64,000 nucleotides of DNA from Lentimicrobium sp. L6 (GTDB lineage Bacteria; Bacteroidota; Bacteroidia; Bacteroidales; UBA12170): assembly GCF_013166655.1 (NCBI RefSeq), contig NZ_JABKCA010000016.1:1-64000 (forward strand), written 5' to 3'. The translations under genes and the position numbers were made by a program. Positions 62,709 to 64,000 of the stretch are shown here, in pieces (position 1 is the stretch's first letter; the number at the start of each line of letters is the position of its first letter). The notes under the pieces are model-generated. The model saw only the letters and a list, made by a program, of their open reading frames with translations, ran no database searches and was not told where the DNA came from.

Positions 62709-63760
62709 AACGAAGTCATATTTTAAGTTTCCCTATAGATAATGAATCTGATGTTGGAGTCTGTCGAAGGAAGTCAGCTGTACTGGCTTCCCAAATAGGT
62801 TTTAACCAAGTAAAAACTGGTGAAATTGCAATTATTGTAACAGAGTTAGTTACCAATGTATTAAAACATGGTGGAGGCAGCGGAAAAGTAGTTATCTGCC
62901 AATTAGAAAATAACATCAACCAAAAAGCCATTGAGCTTTGGTGTTGTGATTCTGGGGAGGGAATTTCAAATTTTAATGATGTGCTTAAAGATGGAGTAAG
63001 CAATGCTAATACATTGGGACTTGGCTTAGGAAGCATTAGAAGATTTAGCGATGAATTAGAAGTAAATCCGGAACCTCATTCTGAAATTAATGAAATCTAT
63101 TTTGACGATTTACATACTTTTAAAAACTGTATAAGATCACGTAAATGGTTACCACCTAAACAATGGTTAGGAAACAATTCAAAATTAGAAACGGGTGTGG
63201 CATCCAGACCAAAACCTGGTGAAACCTTAAATGGTGATGGCCATGTCATTACTCATATTAACTCAAACAATTGTGTTGCAGCTTGTATCGATGGTTTAGG
63301 TCATGGAAAAGAAGCCAATATCGCTTCCCAACTCGCCAAACAAGCCATCATACAAAAAGCAGAACTTCCTCTCGATGCTTTAATGAAAAACATTCACCAA
63401 TCTATTAGAGGAACAAGAGGAGTGGTTATGGGTTTAGTTTCCATAAATACAGAACAAGAAAAAATATCATTTTGTGGAACTGGAAACATTGAAAGTTTTT
63501 TAATGACAAACAATGGTAAACAAAATTTACTTTCCTTTGGAGGGATAATGGGGCATAATATGAGAACTCCACGGGTTTTTGAATTTCCTTTTAAAGCAGG
63601 AGATTCCCTTTGTATGTACTCCGATGGAATTACCTCTCGATGGAAACACGAAGATATAGACTGGACTTTAGCTCCACAAAAGAATGCCGAATATATTTTA
63701 AATCAATTTTCTAGATCCAATGACGACGCTACCGTTCTTATCATCAGCCACACTTTATAA
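62699..63760 (+). CDS. GHKL ATPase-SpoIIE/PP2C phosphatase fusion (RsbX/RsbU-like)
   Basis: 353 residues in two parts. Residues 1-135 are an RsbT/RsbW-like ATPase: N-box TELVTNVLKHGG (N53), G1 CCDSGEGI (D84), G2 NTLGLGLGSIRR. Residues 160-353 are a PP2C/SpoIIE-type phosphatase: CIDGLGHGKEANIAS with D198, GVVMGLVSINTEQEKISF, MYSDGITSRW and the ending NDDATVLIIS. The small phosphatase half resembles RsbX, which resets the stressosome by dephosphorylating RsbR and RsbS; it could instead act downstream like RsbU. The added ATPase half may phosphorylate the same or another STAS protein, giving kinase and phosphatase on one chain (inference). It overlaps rsbT by 10 bases and the next gene by 41. 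Confidence 0.88.
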   Translation: MEVKRSHILSFPIDNESDVGVCRRKSAVLASQIGFNQVKTGEIAIIVTELVTNVLKHGGGSGKVVICQLENNINQKAIELWCCDSGEGISNFNDVLKDGVSNANTLGLGLGSIRRFSDELEVNPEPHSEINEIYFDDLHTFKNCIRSRKWLPPKQWLGNNSKLETGVASRPKPGETLNGDGHVITHINSNNCVAACIDGLGHGKEANIASQLAKQAIIQKAELPLDALMKNIHQSIRGTRGVVMGLVSINTEQEKISFCGTGNIESFLMTNNGKQNLLSFGGIMGHNMRTPRVFEFPFKAGDSLCMYSDGITSRWKHEDIDWTLAPQKNAEYILNQFSRSNDDATVLIISHTL

Positions 63761-64000
63761 TGTAGGCGAACTTAAGATTCAATTTGAGTCAGATGTGGTT
63801 CGTGGTCGTAATTTGGGCTCCATGTTAGCTCAAGAAATAAAGTATGACAATACGAACAAAATTCGTATTGGAACCACAATATCTGAACTTACCAGAAATA
63901 TTATTGAACATGCAAGTCATGGAACCCTAAACTTTTCAATTGCAACTCGAGAAAGAGGCTCCGATGGCTTGGTTCTTGTCTTTGCTGATCAAGGAGACGG
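63720..64000 (+). CDS. GHKL ATPase-domain protein, 3' end cut by window edge
   Basis: An open frame starts at ATG 63720 and runs off the right edge, giving 93 visible residues. The beginning (MTTLPFLSSATLYNVGELKI) is followed by an RsbT/RsbW-like ATPase: TISELTRNIIEHASHG (N-box) and VFADQGDG (start of the G1 box). The frame begins 41 bases inside the previous gene, an unusually long overlap that points to tight coupling; a later start such as a non-ATG codon near 63760 cannot be excluded. In known Bacteroidota RST modules the following genes often carry two-component kinase domains, so this may be the N-terminus of a hybrid kinase output protein. Confidence 0.75.
   Translation, partial: MTTLPFLSSATLYNVGELKIQFESDVVRGRNLGSMLAQEIKYDNTNKIRIGTTISELTRNIIEHASHGTLNFSIATRERGSDGLVLVFADQGD

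Overview
The window is a piece of a low-GC Bacteroidota chromosome. The evidence is two secreted proteins with type IX secretion (T9SS) C-terminal sorting tails and promoters of the Bacteroidota form (TTG, about 19-21 bases, then TAnnTTTG). It also has a eukaryote-like GT3 glycogen synthase fused to a glucan phosphorylase, a GH57/GT4/debranching glycogen operon, and SprB-type repeats in a giant adhesin. The set suggests a marine or anaerobic Bacteroidales/Marinilabiliales-like organism, but the genus cannot be fixed from this sequence. I saw no tRNA, rRNA, CRISPR array, insertion sequence or prophage.

Layout. 1-6.0 kb: minus-strand signalling operon cheR, a four-receiver hybrid kinase, and a REC-PAS protein cut by the left edge. 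6.1-14.0 kb: one giant T9SS surface protein (LRRs, SprB repeats, nine Ig-like repeats, PKD). 14.4-16.3 kb: a LytTR response regulator and a receiver-plus-ATPase protein whose phosphoacceptor histidine is missing. 16.4-21.1 kb: alpha-glucan operon GH31, mgsA, GH13. 21.2-26.6 kb: TauE-like permease, GT4 glycosyltransferase, and an operon of a TPR LytS-like protein, a thiamine-binding protein and era, divergent from fbaA. 28-30.6 kb: CheY-like regulator and two universal stress proteins flanking a SPOR-like protein. 30.9-33.7 kb: acyltransferase and bifunctional FTCD. 33.8-42.9 kb: glycogen operon (debranching enzyme, GT4, GH57, GT3-GT35 fusion). 43.2-52.3 kb: GT2, an asparagine-synthetase-like protein, ComB, a family M49 peptidase, DEAD helicase, signal peptidase I and cyclophilin. 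53-57.9 kb: T9SS-sorted beta-propeller-like protein, FtsK, LolA-like protein. 57.9-64 kb: a 7TMR-DISM hybrid kinase divergent from a stressosome operon that runs off the right edge.

How the genes work together. Two themes dominate. The first is storage and use of alpha-glucans: glycogen synthesis, phosphorolysis, debranching, amylase and glucosidase, with methylglyoxal synthase and FBP aldolase handling triose phosphate. The second is signal transduction: seven two-component proteins plus an RsbR-RsbS-RsbT partner-switching module. The stressosome module is the most interesting system here. It starts with a SpoIIAA-like protein, has an RsbR with a HAMP-like coiled-coil sensor half, keeps the key phosphosites, and continues into an ATPase-PP2C fusion and a further truncated ATPase gene. 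No sigma-B gene is visible, so its output is unknown from this window.
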